Origin: Ascaphus truei
Taxonomy: Eukaryota > Chordata > Amphibia > Anura > Ascaphidae
Assembly (NCBI GenBank): GCA_036426205.1
Contig: WSYH01002436.1
Coordinates: 22,914 to 86,913 of the forward strand
DNA: 64,000 nucleotides
Direction of reading: 5' to 3'
Shown: in pieces, positions 1 to 9,844 of the stretch
Position numbering within the stretch: the first letter of the stretch is position 1
Layout of the letters: each line of letters starts with the position of its first letter
The notes under the pieces: generated by a model
Seen by the model: the letters and a program-made list of their open reading frames with translations, nothing else
Told to the model about the DNA's origin: nothing
Database searches by the model: none
Translations under genes and position numbers: made by a program

Positions 1-187
1 ATAATGCACTTTAAACAAATAAACTTCAAATTTGTATAGCTGGATACTCAACACTATATCAAGGTACAGCATACAATTATTAGGTTGTTAAATGCTCTGA
101 GGCATTATATAATCTATTATTGGATGATCATAGTTGAGATAAAAAATACTACATACAGTATACAGTAATTGAAATTTTATATATGAC
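1..187. other. No recognisable gene
   Basis: AT-rich sequence flanking element A. I see no repeat terminus, coding signature or RNA structure here. The bases just before the LTR (atgac, 183-187) would be the target duplication of element A, but its partner cannot be checked because the other end of A is truncated. Confidence 0.5.
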
Positions 188-895
188 TGTAGGAGGACAT
201 GTGCAGAGGTACACAATGGAGACTGTTTTAAGGTGAAATTAAAACAAGGCTTTATTGTGCCTGTCGCTTTAAACACAGCAAAAATCAACATAAGAGAAAT
301 AGCGAGCCAAACAAAACCTGCTCCACTTTGGCATATATGCAGTGGTTGACAAATCACCAAAAAATCTACTCGCCGCACAAAAAAATCTACTCGCCACCTA
401 GTACCAAACGTGTGCTGCTTGGGCCAATATTTACTCGCCCGGGGGTTAAATCCACTCGCCCGGGGCGAGCAAATGTATAGGTTTGTCGAACACTGCATAT
501 ATGTATCCTTATATACCAGCCCCTTTTAACTGGGTGGCTACCCAAGCTATTTATCAGCCCAAGTCATATAGATATATATAGACAACAGTCATTGGAAAAT
601 TAAGCCTTATCTGTTTGCAGGGTTGCTGCCTTTTCTCTGGATTATCAGCATCCACGTTTAGAAGTCTTATTTGTCAGCTCCAGAGATCTGTGTTCTCTTG
701 GTCAGTCTCACCTGGGAGACTCAGGAACCTCTGCTCTGTTTCCTTGTTCAGCTCACACGTGAGCTAAGGAGTCTCTCTTCCTGTCTCAAAGGCAGGCTTT
801 TTCTAACACCTATAATCAGCTAGGTGCTGGTCAATTAACCAGCACACTGCTGGATTAGAGGCAAGTTTTCTGAACATGGTAAGTCCCCTGTTACA
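188..895 (-). repeat. 3' LTR of element A
   Basis: Starts TGTAGGAGG and ends CCCCTGTTACA on the plus strand, so in element orientation it runs TGTAACAGGGG...CCTACA. It matches the LTRs of E (562 and 561 bp) apart from a 156-bp MITE at 340-495. AATAAAGCCTTAT-like sequence (rc near 245-255) provides a polyadenylation signal. The tip contains an inverted repeat AACAGGG/CCCTGTT in E, also recognisable here. Confidence 0.88.
340..495. mobile_element. hAT-type MITE in the 3' LTR of A
   Basis: A 156-bp non-coding insertion flanked by a perfect 8-bp duplication catatatg (332-339 and 496-503). The termini are inverted: CAGTGGTTGACAAA at the left against CAGTGTTCGACAAA read from the right. An 8-bp duplication and CAGTG termini are typical of the hAT superfamily. 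The body has repeated ctcgcc motifs. The unoccupied site gcatatatgtatcc is present in both LTRs of element E (37951-37958 and 41997-42004), which confirms the insertion boundaries. Confidence 0.85.
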
Positions 896-2593
896 TACCT
901 CCCCTGTTTGTGGGAAGCTCGGGCTTGCCACGGCCAAAGCCCATCCTTCCACTCTCACTCGAGATATCTCTGTGACTTGAATGAGAGTGGATGGAGGAGA
1001 ACCCTCAGTCCTGCTGGGATTGGAGCTCTTCCTCCAGTTTTGATGTGTCTCCTCCAGAAGGTGTTTGAGTTCAGCAGTCCTCAGTCGCTCAAGGAGAACT
1101 TTTTCCAAGTACAATCTTTCTACTGACCATGTGGTCCTGAGCTTTCCCCTGTGTCGGGCACTCCTCTTTTTGTATGCAGACTGTATGGCGACAGTCGCAG
1201 AGCGCCTATGCAAATCGCTCTCTCTCGCCATCCTTCCCATGTGCTCCACTTTAGCACAAACTGTCCATTTCCTGGTATCAGAGCACCCTATAACAGCCAT
1301 TTGAGCCCTCAGTTCTTGAAGCTGTCTTCCTGCACTTTTCCCATTCAATGTAGTCGCCATTTCAGCTTCTTTGGGATTGAGTTGCGATTCCAGCTCTATT
1401 TCCAGAGAATGTCCTATCTTTTCAGCTTCCTCAGCTAAGGATTCTTCTGGCTTAGATTCTGCAGTCCTACCTCTGTTTGTTGCCTGTTGGGCAATTGCAG
1501 GTTTGGCTAGTGCTTTCCTAGGTGGCTCAAACTTCATAATCTTGTTTTGAAGGTGAGTGGTGTCCCCAGCTCTCACTGTACACTTGTCCTCACGGGCCTT
1601 AGTTACTGTGGGATACCGATGCTTGGACAGAGACAATACCTTTTCCAGTATTGGAGGCATCTGTAAGTTAGAGGACTGCAGAGTCTCACTCTGTTTCTTG
1701 AGAGTTTCCTGCCATTCTCCTCTCAGGGTCTTTATTTCTTCCCTGTGCTTTCTCCGAGCTTGCTTCCACCTATCATTCTTTATTTTGTGGAGCACTGTGA
1801 ACTTCTTCGCTTGGGCTGCATATACTCGTCTCAGTTTCTGGACCTTTTTGCTCTCCCTCTTGTACCGAGTCACCTGGTCTCTAAGCTTAGCCTCTAGCGA
1901 TGCTTTGGTAATGGTCAGGGTAGCCTTCAATTTATCCTGCTGCTTTGCGAGGATGCACTGGGTAATCAGACGTTCCTGCAGCACTTGTATTTCCTTAGCA
2001 GCCTGCAGATTTTCTTCCTGCAGAGTTCGCTGCTTCTCTTCGACATTCTTGAGGTGTGTACGCAGACCTTGCAGTTGGTTCTGCAGTTGGTGCTCTGCTT
2101 CAAATTTCTCATCTTCCAACCGTTTCTTTATTTTTTCAAGCTCGTGCAGCTTTTCATTCTTTCCATTGACGTGATTTGTCAACTCCGAATTTTCTTTTTT
2201 TAATCTTACATTTTCTCCTTTTTCAGTCTCCTTGCAGTCCACCTTCCATTTTTGCACATCTGCTTGGAGGCGGGCTGTCTCCTGGCGTGAGATTTCCATC
2301 TCCAGGTTTAGGTTCTGAAGCTCCTTCTGAGAGACTTTGAGATCTAAGTTAAGATGTAGGATAGTTTTCTTTGAAATGTCCAGCTCCTCAGTGAGACTGT
2401 GAAGTTCCTTTCTGGAGACTTCCAGTTCTGTGCGGCAGCTGTTGATCTCATGATGTGAGGCATCCAGTGCTCTGCGGAGTGTATGAACCTCCTTCTGAGA
2501 TACGTCTACGTCTGTCCGGACACTGTTGACCTCCTGTTGTGAGGCATTCAGCTCTATGCGAAGAGTGTGAACCGCTTGCTGGAAAACTGTCAT
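803..2593 (-). pseudogene. Coiled-coil protein of element A, C-terminal 596 codons
   Basis: I do not recognise a known family beyond coiled coil. The first roughly 320 residues are strongly heptad-patterned, with repeated modules of the form VHTLRxxLDASxxE, VSRKELxSLxEELD and SQKELQxLNLEME about 14 residues apart; a Lys/Arg-rich stretch (around residues 255-300) follows, then a Gln/Ala/Lys-rich tail. The last ~31 residues are read from inside the 3' LTR, so translation ends in the repeat. It is separated from the upstream part (2627-3193) by one in-frame stop at the MMA/LKRKYEEAL position; element C carries a sense codon there, so this is one protein broken by a point mutation. It may be a divergent Gag-like structural protein or a captured host coiled-coil gene. 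Confidence 0.75.
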
Positions 2594-2626
2594 CTGCTTC
2601 AGTGCCTCTTCATACTTCCGCTTCAG

Positions 2627-3193
2627 CTAAGCCATCATTTTATCAGATTGGCTCTGCTTTTCATCAATGGCAGAAATAGTAGCGTTTGCAGTATCTAGCT
2701 CAGTCTTGAGATCGTCCAATTCTGTCCTGGCCGAAGAGTACATTGCGAGCACATGTTCCTGTAGCTTCACGTTATTTTCCCGGAGCCGATCACAGTCACA
2801 CCTGGCAACCTTCAGGGCATCCCCACGGCTGGTCAAGGGATCGTCACTCACCGGTTTCGGCTCCGCTTCCCTGGGATGGTTGGTTGAGGGTTTTTCACTA
2901 TTAGCACCAGACAGACACTTCTTTGGGGTACTTGACTTCTGCCTTGGGCTCTCTGGATATTCGGTCATCTGCGGGACGACTTCTCCATTTTCTCTAGGCT
3001 GCAGGGCATTTCGGACCCCCTTTTCCTCCGCAAGATCTGCAGATGTGTCTGTTCCTTCCACGGTAAGTGAAGAACCGCTTTTCTTTTTTCGCCTTGTTTT
3101 TTTGGATGACACCGTCCCCTCAGGGATACTGGGGTCTCCATCTTCATTTGCAATTTTGGCAGTGTCACTGGCTCCACCTGGCTTTTCTTGCAA
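2627..3193 (-). pseudogene. Coiled-coil protein of element A, middle part (188 codons)
   Basis: Continues the protein of 803-2593 upstream. It begins with a low-complexity Lys/Arg-rich segment (KKTRRKKKS), then an acidic, Pro/Ser-rich linker containing the recurrent block LQPRENGE and CLSGANSEKPSTNHPREAE, and enters the coiled coil at about residue 130 (LRENNVKLQE). The linker block is nearly identical in C (18106-18786) and E (38963-39664). It is joined to the N-terminal knuckle region by a frameshift near 3200-3300. Confidence 0.75.
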
Positions 3194-3297
3194 CTGTAAC
3201 AGCTGACGGAAATATTCGGTGATCCACTGCTCCCGCTCTTTATCCTGCCGATCATATTCGTCATCATAGGGAGTGGTCTTTCCGGTTCGTACCGAGT

Positions 3298-3822
3298 TCA
3301 GGCACCCCCACCATTCTTGGGTGTTTTGTGGGTGTGACTCGGTTTGGGTTCCCCATAAGAGATGTCTTCCTCCTCATCGGACTGGAAGGACCACTCTTCC
3401 GTGGGGTAGGGTTCATTACAGGAATGCTGCATCTTGTCCTCCATTGTGGGGCTATCAAGTGTACTTTTCTTCCTGACCTCAGGAGGCGCTATTGCAGCTG
3501 TTGCCACTGTATTTGCTAGAACCCGAAATGGTTGTAGTCCTACAGGTGGGCATATTTTGCTTGTAGAGGTCGTAGCTCTCACAGGCCTCTCTGTAGACTT
3601 TTTCTTCCCTGGGGTAAGTTTTACAATATTAGCAGTGCTGTGCATGCCTTCACTCTCATCGTCGGAATAAGGCCTGAAGGGACACTGCTCCATGTGGTGG
3701 GGTTCTTTACACCAGGAACAAATTTTCTTCCCTATTTTTACAGAGCCTGTATTTGACTTCAGCTGGGTGGCCATTTTAAATTCCCAGGGTTCTATTTCTT
3801 TGCAGTGGAATTTTTCTTTCAC
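3298..3822 (-). pseudogene. Coiled-coil protein of element A, N-terminal zinc-knuckle part
   Basis: 174 codons. Residues about 35-47 read CSWCKEPHHMEQC, a CX2CX4HX3C arrangement, one residue shorter than the CX2CX4HX4C knuckle of retroviral and Gypsy Gag. The same spacing is kept in E (CSWCKEPQHTEQC), so it is a family trait, not a local error. An acidic patch PYSDDESE and a basic GKKKS follow. The putative start lies about 640 bases inside the primer site. Role is inferred: nucleic-acid binding and packaging, by analogy with Gag knuckles. Confidence 0.7.
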
Positions 3823-4443
3823 TCCCGGCAGGGTGACTTAACACTCAGCAATTGGCTTTGGGATACCTTTTACACAGTTCAGCAATCCCTTTTTCACCGG
3901 TAGGGCAATTTTAAACTCAGCATTCGTTTACTGAAAAATCCCCTGCTTCAGAACAGTCTTTCATCAATTTTCACACTTTTCTGCATATACTCCATTCACA
4001 GCTGGTAGTCCTATGCAGTGTGGCAACCTTTATTTGCAGAATCAGTACCGCTCGTGGGTCACCATCTGTATTCACTGCTTCAGCGAAACATTTGAAAACA
4101 ACAAACGCCTATCCCTTTTAAGGACTAACTCACTTCTTGAACCCTGACTACGGCTGTAAGGCAAATCCCCTATTTCAATGACTATATTACACTTTATTGT
4201 GATAGGCAAATAAGGTTTACCTGCTTCAGCAGTCTCTCTCTCCTCTTGGGATTGGGAAAAAGAGTCGATCTGTGGTTTTGTGAGTTTCAGTGCAGTGTAG
4301 ATTTCCTGCTTGGGTGTGTCGCTTTAACTCTGATCTCTGCTGCATGTGATTGTTTATGTTGCTCAGGCTGTTTGTAGGCAAAAAGCAAAAAAAAAATTCC
4401 ACAGGCAATCTCAAGGCCCCTTTTAACTTAAAGGCCACCTCTC

Positions 4444-4461
4444 ATCCCACTTCTGACACCA
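4444..4461 (-). promoter_or_regulatory. Primer binding site of element A (tRNA-Leu type)
   Basis: In element orientation TGGTGTCAGAAGTGGGAT, two bases after the LTR. It is complementary to the 3' end of vertebrate tRNA-Leu(CAA) as I remember it (ATCCCACTTCTGACACCA). The identical site stands at 38099-38116 in element E; C has one change (20585-20602). Confidence 0.85.
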
Positions 4462-4613
4462 TATGTAGGAGGACATGTGCAGAGGTACACAATGGAGACT
4501 GTTTTAAGGTGAAATTAAAACAGGGCTTTATTGTGCCTGTCGCTTTAAACACAGCAAAAATCAACATAAGAGAAATAGTGAGCCAAACAAAACCTGCTCC
4601 ACTTTGGCATATA

Positions 4614-4958
4614 CAGTAGAGGCAACGTTTATTCTAACATTTGCCGTAAACTAGCCGGGTTACATTCTGGGTATGTGCTGGGTATGTTCTGGGCTAGTTT
4701 GAGGCACGTTTAAGGCATTTCTGCATTGACTAACGACTCATAGGATTAACACAGCAGGGATCCCTGGCAGTCCAATTCAGTTTGAATGGGACTGCCAGGG
4801 ACCCCCGCTGTTAATCTGATAGGCCATTAATCAATGCAGAAATGCTGGGGCTAGTTTAAGGAAAGTTTAAGGCATGTATTCAGAATGTACCTGGGTGTTT
4901 CCTGGGTTTTTTGGGGAATTGCCACTGGTTTTTGTTCGAATAAGAGTTGCCTCCACTG
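4614..4958. mobile_element. Tc1/mariner-type palindromic MITE in the 5' LTR of A
   Basis: 345 bp, flanked by TA on both sides (4612-4613, 4959-4960). The ends are inverted: CAGTAGAGGCAACGTTTATT against CAGTGGAGGCAACTCTTATT read from the right. The centre folds on itself (tgcattgactaacg... and ...taatcaatgca; cagggatccctggcagtcc against ggactgccaggga). No coding capacity. TA duplication and CAGT termini point to mobilisation by a Tc1/mariner transposase. Confidence 0.8.
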
Positions 4959-5024
4959 TATGTATCCTTATATTCCAGCCCCTTTTAACTGGGTGGCTAC
5001 CCAAGCTATTTATCAGCCCAAGTT

Positions 5025-5028
5025 ATAT

Positions 5029-5061
<33 letters not shown>
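5025..5061. repeat. (TA)n microsatellite
   Basis: Expanded TA run inside the 5' LTR of A at a place where the LTRs of E have only TATATATATCTATATGA, so it expanded after insertion. Confidence 0.9.
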
Positions 5062-5065
<4 letters not shown>

Positions 5066-5258
5066 ACAGTCATTGGAAAGTAAAGTCTTATCTGTTTGCA
5101 GGGTTGCTGCCTTTTCTCCGGATTATCAGCATCCAGGTTTAGAAGTCTTATTTGTCAGCTCCAGAGATCTGTGTTCTCTTGGTCAGTCTCAACTGGGAGA
5201 CTCAGGAACCTCTGCTCTGTTTCCGTGTTCAGCTCACACGTGAGCTAAGGAGTCTCTA

Positions 5259-5420
5259 ATCCTGCACTCTACGCTGCCGCTGCTCTCCCGGGAACCCACA
5301 TTTCACCTTCTCCTGCACTCCTCGACAACGCTGCCGCTTCTCTCCAGGGAAGCCCCAGGACACCTTCTCCTGCACTCCACACTGCCGCTTCTCTCCAGGG
5401 AACCCCTATCTCATCCGCTC
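5259..5420. repeat. Minisatellite, about three units of ~55 bp
   Basis: Three imperfect copies of a GC-rich unit containing CCTGCACTC, GCTGCCGC and TCTCCAGGGAA. It lies between the broken end of A and the start of D1, and with 5421-5509 it is the left flank into which D1 inserted. No other feature seen in this stretch. Confidence 0.7.
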
Positions 5421-5509
5421 CAGCACCCATCCACTCAGATGTCCACAGAACCCCACGCACAAGATCCAGCTCATTAGGCTGCATGCTGAATGGGTTAAGT
5501 GTCGATATC

Positions 5510-6550
5510 TGTCATGATCGGGGTATGAGGGGTTAATGGGATCTGTGTATATGTTGATCTGCATCCCCCTGCTTCAGCAGAATTGCCCCAGGTCTGAGAT
5601 GTATTCCCCCAGCAGTCTGTGTTATATCCCTGTATGTGTAGAAATCATGTCGGGAGGGAAAGGGTTAACCATATTGTGTATATGTTGATCTGCATCCCCC
5701 TGCTTTAGTAGAATTAATTGCTATGTTATGTATTAACATGGAGAGAGGGTTAACTGTGTATTTGTCATAATGTAAACCCCATAGAACCATATCTCTTGTA
5801 TGTGTTTGTGCTACAAGGCTGAAATTTGGATATGCTTTCCTATGCAACGAACACAGGTTGCATAGATATTGTTAATCTGATTTAAAATATGGGAGAAATA
5901 GTTATGTTATCGCTGTTTTTACTATAACTTTGGATATAAGTTTGGAAGCTCGCCAAATGGCCCCTTTGATATGTAATTGTACAATCAAAGGAGGCCACTT
6001 GAAAGCCTCATTGCATATGCAGCCAGATCTCACAACTAGGTGATAACCATTTCACCTGTCAAAAGTGACACCCTACATGAAAGACCCCTGCCCAATAAGC
6101 ATTTTTGCTAGACAGGATGGCAAACGAAGGCATCATGTCACAGTTTTTTATAAATGGGCTGGCCCAAATAGCTACAGGGGAGGGCTGTATTAATGAGGGG
6201 CTGGGTAAACCAAGTTTTTGCGTTACCTGGCAACCTGTGATTGGGTCAAGATTTTTCTTCACCAATAACTGAACTGCCATGGTAGGAATGGGGGTCTGCG
6301 TCTATATAGTTACGTGCACCCCTTATTCCTGTGTTGATTGCTTGTTGCTGTCGTTTTGTTGTGCTTGCTGTGACCTATAACAACAATGGAGCTGCTATTC
6401 GGCTGAATATCTCCTAAATATTTCTGTAATGTTATTTGCTTGATGTATTGTCTGTTCTGCTCATAGGAAATAAACTCATTCAGTTTACTATATCCTAGTC
6501 TTGTTCAATCTGGCCCGGTTATTGTATATATGTGCTATTCTCTCGTGACA
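5510..6550 (+). repeat. 5' LTR of D1 (divergent type)
   Basis: 1041 bp starting TGTCATGATCGGGG and ending CTCTCGTGACA, 17 bases before the primer site. A region near 6310 (CTATATAGTTACG) can serve as TATA box and GGAAATAAACTC near 6469 as polyadenylation signal. Only the last ~90 bases resemble the D-family LTR (TCTTGTTCAA against TCTCGTTCAG); the rest is unrelated. A direct repeat, TGTATATGTTGATCTGCATC, occurs twice (around 5547 and 5678). Confidence 0.7.
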
Positions 6551-6567
6551 AGCATATTTAATAAAAC

Positions 6568-6585
6568 TGGTGGCAGCGGCGGGAT
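6568..6585 (+). promoter_or_regulatory. Primer binding site of D1 (tRNA-Leu AAG/TAG type)
   Basis: TGGTGGCAGCGGCGGGAT, complementary (one mismatch) to ATCCCACCGCTGCCACCA, the 3' end of vertebrate tRNA-Leu(AAG/TAG) as remembered. Element F has the exact version at 46225-46242. Confidence 0.8.
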
Positions 6586-6707
6586 TGAACTGGACCTATA
6601 TTACAGAGTACTGCGGGATTCTGTGATATAGTGGGAACTTGAGAGTAATTGCGAGTTCCTGGGACTAAAGATATTGAACACACAGTGTACAACATATAAC
6701 ACAAGAT

Positions 6708-7532
6708 ATGGCACCTCCTCACTGTTCCCCTACTTGTGAGAAGCATTGCCTCCAGAACCAAAGTGCCGGCTATCCATGTGACTGGAGCCGGGCACTGAGA
6801 CCGGAGGAGTGCATCAAGTCGGCGCGGGGACCAGCAGCCGGCAAGGCTGAGAGAGAGGCAGCGATTGGTGAGCATGAAACCCGGCAGGCTGAGCAAAGAT
6901 CCACCGCTGCAGCCGCCGTAACCATCAAACCGCCCGGAGAGCAGGGAATGGACCCAGCTCGGGGACGGCAGAGACTTGTGGAGGGAGCGGGTGGTCTCGG
7001 AGACCATGAGAGTCTTGCGCCAGGAGAGGTAACGGCCTTTGCGGCGACCCGTCCATTTTCCCTGAAAGAGCTGGCACTGGTGTGTACGTTGGGCAAGACG
7101 TGGTTTCCAGCGAAGTGGACCCAGTTCATGGCGTTGGTGCCGCACCGACCCGCTTACCCCCTTCCAGAGCCCGGCGCTCAAGCAACTCCGCTCTGGACGC
7201 AGTAACCCCTCGCGGGGGGTCATCCACCGGTGGCGGAGAAGCTCCGGCAGGCGCTGCGGCACTACCAACAAACGGGCCACAATAATGCCCGGTGCCTGGA
7301 CCGTGCGCGGTCGGGCGAAGAAGCCCCTCAGGGCCAGCGCTCGCGAGCTGCGGAAGAGATAACCCTGTTAGTGGCAGAGAGCGGCGGCCATCCATCAGAT
7401 CCCGGAGGCGGCGGAGAAGAAGCCGCCATTCCGGCATCCTGCCGGCGGCAATTTTATTTGGGGGGAGGGTTGGGGTGTGCGGGAGTTGTGTGTTTTACAT
7501 TGTTTGGCGGAGTCGGCGATTCCCAGCGATGA
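6708..7532 (+). pseudogene. Gag-like frame of D1 with degenerate zinc knuckle
   Basis: ATG at 6708, about 120 bases after the primer site. The frame runs 165 codons to a TAA (7203-7205) and continues in the same frame to 7532. D2 has CAG at that position but a different stop (CTC TAG) near its own N-terminus, so the ancestral frame was open. Conserved between copies: a segment LKELALVCxLGKTWFPAKW and, ~175 codons in, HYQQTGHNNARC (D2: HCQQTGHNNARC), which looks like a decayed CX2CX4HX4C knuckle. The middle is Ala/Pro/Arg-rich. Likely a minimal nucleocapsid-like Gag; no capsid homology can be claimed by eye. Confidence 0.55.
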
Positions 7533-7902
7533 CCGGAACCCCACAATCCACGCCGGCGACCCTGCACCAAAGCCGGGTACTGTTGCGGAAGCTACCCGGG
7601 GCTCGCCCATGGCGGCAATGGCGGCGGAAGAGCCGCGATTCCGGCAAAGTGCCGGAGCCCTTTCTGAGTGGGGGGAGGGACAGGGATTGCGGGAGGGGGT
7701 TATTTTACCTGGTTTGGCGGGAGCTGTGTTTCTCCACAAAGACCTGGGACCCTTGTCCTGCACCATTTTACCTGTACCAAGCCCGGGCGCTGTTGCGGCA
7801 GCGGCCCGTTGCTGCCCGACCCAGATGATGCCGGCGGCGGCCACTCCAGTCCCCCTGCAATCGTGACCATCGAAGGCGGCGGTCTCTGCGGGGACCAGCG
7901 AG

Positions 7903-7975
7903 GTAAGCCAGACCAAGTCGCAGACTGACCCTGACTTATTTTTTCCTATGACTGTACCCTGTTGTTTCACTATAG
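7903..7975 (+). other. Candidate 73-nt intron in D1
   Basis: AG|GTAAGC donor, CTGAC branch-like sequence, pyrimidine-rich TTATTTTTTCC tract and TTTCACTATAG|G acceptor. All signals are conserved in D2 (16435-16507) at the same length although the surrounding sequence has drifted. It lies about 370 bases after the gag-like frame and could create a spliced subgenomic RNA. Purely sequence-based. Confidence 0.4.
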
Positions 7976-8049
7976 GGGTGACCGGTGGGGTGGCAGGAGG
8001 TAGGGGCACCAGGGGAGGGGAAGGAAGGGCAGCTTGTAGGGCAGCCAGG

Positions 8050-8790
8050 CTTCCCCATTACCTTGGCGGAGCATCAAGGGGACTCTCAGTTAAGAGCCCC
8101 CCTGTTGCAGCCTTGCTATGGGCTGGAGGTTTCCAGGGCAGTGGCACAGTTAGACCACCCAAGGATCACCTACCAGCCAGGAGATAAGGTGGGTGCATCT
8201 GCACCAGCAACCCTGAACTCATCCCCGGTAATGGGGAGGCAGTGTCAGGGAGATGGCCTCACTCAGGTGTCCCTAGGATCCAGGTTAGGATTAGCTAGGG
8301 AGAAGCGGAGTGAGGGAAGGCTGCAGGTAGGTAGCCAGCATCAGGTCTCAGTAAGAGAAGAAAGGCTAGTGGTAGCCGGGGAGGGAAAGCAGCAGGTATG
8401 GCAGCTAGAGTACCCATGACCCTGGCAGAGCCTCAGGGGGTTTCTCAGATCAGCAACCCCCTGTTGCAGCCTGGCTATGGGCTGGGGGTATCATGGGCAG
8501 TGGCCAGCTTGTGCACCCCAGGGATAACTGCCAGCCAAGAGCTAAGGTGGTTGCATCTGGAGAGGTGCCCCTGAGCTCATCCCTGGTAAGGGAGAGACAA
8601 GGTCAGGGAGGTAGGTGCACTCAGGTTGTTCCAGTGTCTGGGTTAGGATTGCCCAGGGGGGAGAGGAGTGCAGGTGGGCTGCAGGGAGGTAAGCAGCAGG
8701 AGTCATCAGCAGGGGCTGAGGTGCTGGGCCTAGGGGAAGCTAGGCAGGGAGACACTGTGGAGCAGGGGGAGATAGGAGGTCAGTGGGGTG
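8050..8790 (+). repeat. Internal tandem duplication of D (period ~359 bp)
   Basis: Two diverged copies of a module with GTTGCAGCCT(T/G)GCTATGGG (8104 and 8463), CCAGCCA(G)GAG(A/C)TAAGGTGG, and CAGGGAG(A/G)T..TCACTCAGGT. The period is not a multiple of three, which argues against a conserved repeat protein. D2 has the same duplication, so it predates the split of the copies. Confidence 0.65.
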
Positions 8791-9374
8791 TCAGGCAGCT
8801 GGCAGAAGCTAGGGATGGGCTAGGTAGGCAGGAGGTCCCTTGTTCTGACTGGCCAGGAGTGACCCCCTGACAGATTCCCCAGGGTTCCCAGAGGAGGGGC
8901 TGTGGGTAGATAGGCAGCCAGGGAGGAGAGTCAAGGGTAAAGCGGAGCAGCTACAGGTGGGCACAGGGCCAGGGAAGGTAGGGTCCCTACAGGATAGTGA
9001 CATAGCTCTTTCCCAGACTTGGTTGACAGGAAAGCGACGGTCTGTGCTTGATAGCTGGTCTCTCGCTGGTGCAGAGACATGCCAGTCTCTGGGCAGTATG
9101 CAGCCTGGTCTGCACAAATGCCCCTTCACCATGGACTTGGTTCACCATGCATGGGGTGGGGGGCAGAGGGAGGCAAAGGAGAATGCTCGGCGGCCACAGT
9201 GGAGCCCTGCTCAGCAGGATCTGGACTTCACTATCCACTGTGGCCAGGACAATGTACCGGACAATGCTGGAGGACAATTTTGCCAGGCCAATCCCTCAGG
9301 ACTTACTGAGTGCTTCAAGGATGCCAGTGGTGTCCCAGTGCCAGGGAAGGCAGCTGAGTCACCAGGCACCCATT
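8791..9374 (+). other. D1 internal 3' region, no assignable gene
   Basis: G-rich sequence similar throughout to D2 (17320-17908). Short open frames exist (for example 8957-9376, 139 codons, ending just before the purine tract, matched by 17491-17910 in D2 with the same start and stop positions). The parallel frame is notable, but the protein resembles nothing I know and its frame may be open by chance. Confidence 0.4.
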
Positions 9375-9386
9375 GAGCAGGGGAGG
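9375..9386 (+). promoter_or_regulatory. Polypurine tract of D1
   Basis: GAGCAGGGGAGG immediately before the 3' LTR start TGTCAAGAG; identical in D2 (17909-17920). This is the normal site for plus-strand DNA priming. Confidence 0.8.
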
Positions 9387-9844
9387 TGTCAAGAGAGGGG
9401 ATTTGGCCCAGGATTAAAGGGGTTACACCCCCATTTGGCCACCCCCTACTCTCACCTGGGAAGCAAGGGGTTAACTGGACTGGGGTCCAGTAATGTGTTT
9501 TTGCCTTGCTTCAGCCATCCAACTGTTTATTCCCCTGTATAAATGTATTGTTTCTGTGCCAGTGTCTGCACCACACACACTGGGGCTTAAGGGGTTGATG
9601 AGCTGCAGTTTAGGAAAATACAAATATGTGGTGTCTTTTCAGAAATATCTGGGCTTTAACAGGCTTGATTGAAGTTGGGTGTGAAAAGTACAGAGGGGGT
9701 TTCGTGTATGTTAACACATATTGCATATAACACACAGACAGCTAGGCCCATGTCTGGGGCATTGGGTGGGAAATCTAGCACCTGTGACAAATGTTCTCTA
9801 CACACGAGTCCCTGCTTCAAAGAATTTATTGACCAGGGGTTATG

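Larger units (their letters stand above)
188..5256 (-). mobile_element. Element A: LTR retrotransposon coding only for a zinc-knuckle/coiled-coil protein
   Basis: Minus-strand LTR element. The 3' LTR is 188-895 and the truncated 5' LTR is 4464-5256; both begin (plus strand) TGTAGGAGGACATG. The tRNA-Leu-type primer site (4444-4461) lies directly inside the 5' LTR, and the purine tract AGGGGAGGTA lies directly inside the 3' LTR. Between them is one interrupted reading frame (803-3822): a CCHC-type knuckle followed by hundreds of residues of coiled coil. No protease, reverse transcriptase, RNase H or integrase can be found, so it must be mobilised in trans. The same architecture recurs in E (37535-42141) and, damaged, in C (18181-21226). 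The 5' LTR loses about its last 130 bases (the U3 tip) at 5256. Confidence 0.85.
4464..5256 (-). repeat. 5' LTR of element A, truncated
   Basis: Same sequence as 188-895 up to GAGCTAAGGAGTCTCT, where homology stops. It carries a 345-bp MITE (4614-4958) and a TA microsatellite (5025-5061) absent or short in the other copies. The missing end is the U3 tip with the LTR start. Confidence 0.85.

Noticed and set aside
1557..2174. Long plus-strand open frame (205 codons)
   Set aside because: Antisense of the coiled-coil gene; the Ser/Cys/Phe-rich product arises from repeats of the heptad codons.
4444..4461. tRNA gene fragment
   Set aside because: Match is limited to the 18-base 3' end and lies next to the LTR, so it is a primer binding site.
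7292..7828. Arg-rich 178-codon frame in D1
   Set aside because: Not kept in D2 as the same frame, and overlaps the gag-like frame; a by-product of GC-rich sequence.
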